Assembly (NCBI GenBank): GCA_946404705.1
Contig: CAMJES010000118.1
Location: 1-6,885, forward strand
DNA length: 6,885 nt
Source: an uncultured Ruminococcus sp.
GTDB lineage: Bacteria; Bacillota; Clostridia; Oscillospirales; Ruminococcaceae
Direction: 5' to 3'
Part shown: one piece after another, positions 6,494-6,885 of the stretch
How the letters are laid out: each line of letters begins with the position of its first letter
Position numbering within the stretch: the first letter of the stretch is position 1
The notes under the pieces: generated by a model
Seen by the model: the letters and a program-made list of their open reading frames with translations, nothing else
Databases searched by the model: none
What the model was told of the DNA's origin: nothing
Position numbers and translations under genes: made by a program

Positions 6494-6541
6494 TTTCAAG
6501 TATATATCATATTAGTGTAAGAGCATGAAATAAACGTTTAG

Positions 6542-6586
6542 ATCCCCATGTTTTCCGGCGTTTGCCGGAGTGCATGGGGATTTTTT
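6542..6586 (+). terminator. Strong rightward intrinsic terminator
   Basis: The outer stem ATCCCCATG (6542-6550) pairs with CATGGGGAT (6573-6581). An inner stem TCCGGC (6554-6559) pairs with GCCGGA (6564-6569). Six T (6581-6586) follow. On the reverse strand there is no T-run, so it works rightwards. No rightward gene lies just upstream: the nearest is the integrase remnant ending at 6113, with the opposing excisionase gene between. It may end a short RNA, insulate the next gene, or act as a leader attenuator. Confidence 0.8.
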
Positions 6587-6678
6587 CATGTTTCTAAAAA
6601 CTATTGTGTTTATGCTGAAATCTATGTTTTACAGCAAAAAAAGGCACAAAATCTATTTTATGAAAGGAGAGAAAAGTT

Positions 6679-6750
6679 ATGAACAAAATCATCGGTGTGG
6701 TCGTTATTGCCATAGTTACAGCGGTTGTAAAGGCTATTACGGAAGATTAA
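6679..6750 (+). CDS. 23-residue hydrophobic peptide ORF
   Basis: The ORF encodes a peptide starting MNKIIGVVVIAIVTAVVKAI and ending TED. One Lys near the start is followed by about 14 mostly Val/Ile/Ala residues and then a charged tail, the layout of a single-span membrane peptide. GGAG (6666-6669) lies 9 nt upstream of the ATG in a purine-rich stretch, so translation is plausible. It follows the terminator at 6542-6586 by about 90 bp and precedes another probable start at 6806. It could be a small membrane peptide, a type I toxin-like peptide or a leader peptide; no family was recognised. The short length leaves a real chance that it is not a gene. Confidence 0.45.
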   Translation: MNKIIGVVVIAIVTAVVKAITED

Positions 6751-6805
6751 CCAATCAAATTCAAGCACGAAAAGTGCGATACTTTGCGAAAGGCGGCGAT
6801 ACTTT

Positions 6806-6837
6806 ATGTCAAGCGTTACAGAAGACCTTATCCTTAA
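6806..6837 (+). CDS. First codons of an unidentified gene, cut off by adapter
   Basis: ATG 6806 opens a frame reading MSSVTEDLIL before the sequence turns into adapter. A GA-rich, AAGGCGG-like ribosome site (about 6790-6797) lies 8-9 nt upstream. Only about ten residues are genomic, so no product can be named. The start itself is tentative. Confidence 0.3.
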
Positions 6838-6885
6838 AGATCGGAAGAGCACACGTCTGAACTCCAGTCACCGGCTATGATATCT
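6838..6885. other. Illumina TruSeq adapter and index, sequencing artefact
   Basis: Positions 6838-6871 equal the standard 34-nt TruSeq adapter read, which begins AGATCGGAAGAGC and ends CCAGTCAC. The next ten bases, CGGCTATGAT, sit where the sample index belongs, and ATCT (6882-6885) matches the constant bases that follow an index. This is not genomic DNA. Any frame running into it ends in adapter-coded residues such as IGRAHV. Confidence 0.98.

Noticed and set aside
6777..6805. Direct repeat GCGATACTTT at 6777-6786 and 6796-6805
   Set aside because: There are only two 10-bp copies next to the contig end, too little to call an iteron, attachment site or regulatory repeat.
6570..6860. 96-codon open frame on the + strand ending in IGRAHV
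   Set aside because: It starts inside the terminator hairpin, overlaps the better-supported small peptide in another frame, and ends in adapter-coded residues.

Overview
The window looks like accessory (mobile) DNA from a low-GC Gram-positive bacterium, probably a gut or rumen Clostridia/Ruminococcus-like species, seen at the end of a short-read assembly contig. The basis is AT-rich, Firmicutes-like codon use, strong AGGAGG ribosome sites, a textbook TTGAAT-N17-TATAAT promoter, and insertion-sequence and integrase proteins of a Clostridia type. The genus is an inference. No rRNA, tRNA or CRISPR array was seen.

Layout. Positions 1-643 are one end of an IS481-like insertion sequence, with the N-terminal 182 residues of its transposase read leftwards off the window. 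After a strong promoter (690-718) and a leader of about 100 nt come four tightly packed rightward genes (828-5543). Two are D12-class adenine-N6 DNA methyltransferases. The third is a large endonuclease of the N.BstNBI/PleI/MlyI/AlwI/Nt.BspD6I family. The fourth is a 243-residue protein with a zinc ribbon that I do not recognise. This is a type IIS-like restriction-modification operon, and the gene order raises the possibility of a two-subunit restriction enzyme whose partner subunit is the unrecognised protein. No controller (C-protein) gene is visible.

Directly after the fourth gene lies the wreck of a tyrosine integrase (about 5544-6113). It has lost its N-terminus, has a frameshift and an in-frame stop, lacks the segment with the first catalytic Arg, and lacks the C-terminal catalytic part. 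A short excisionase-like HTH gene faces it from the right (6413-6243). A 13-bp palindrome lies between them. The operon therefore seems to sit in the remains of an integrative element.

Positions 6414-6837 hold an operator-like palindrome, a strong rightward intrinsic terminator with no obvious gene to serve, a 23-residue hydrophobic peptide ORF with a good ribosome site, and the first codons of another gene. The last 48 bases (6838-6885) are not genomic: they are the Illumina TruSeq adapter followed by what looks like a sample index.

How the genes would work together: the two methyltransferases would protect the two strands of an asymmetric site, and the large endonuclease, alone or with its neighbour, would cut or nick unmodified DNA. 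The window contains no GAGTC/GACTC site by eye, which fits the BstNBI/PleI/MlyI specificity but does not prove it.
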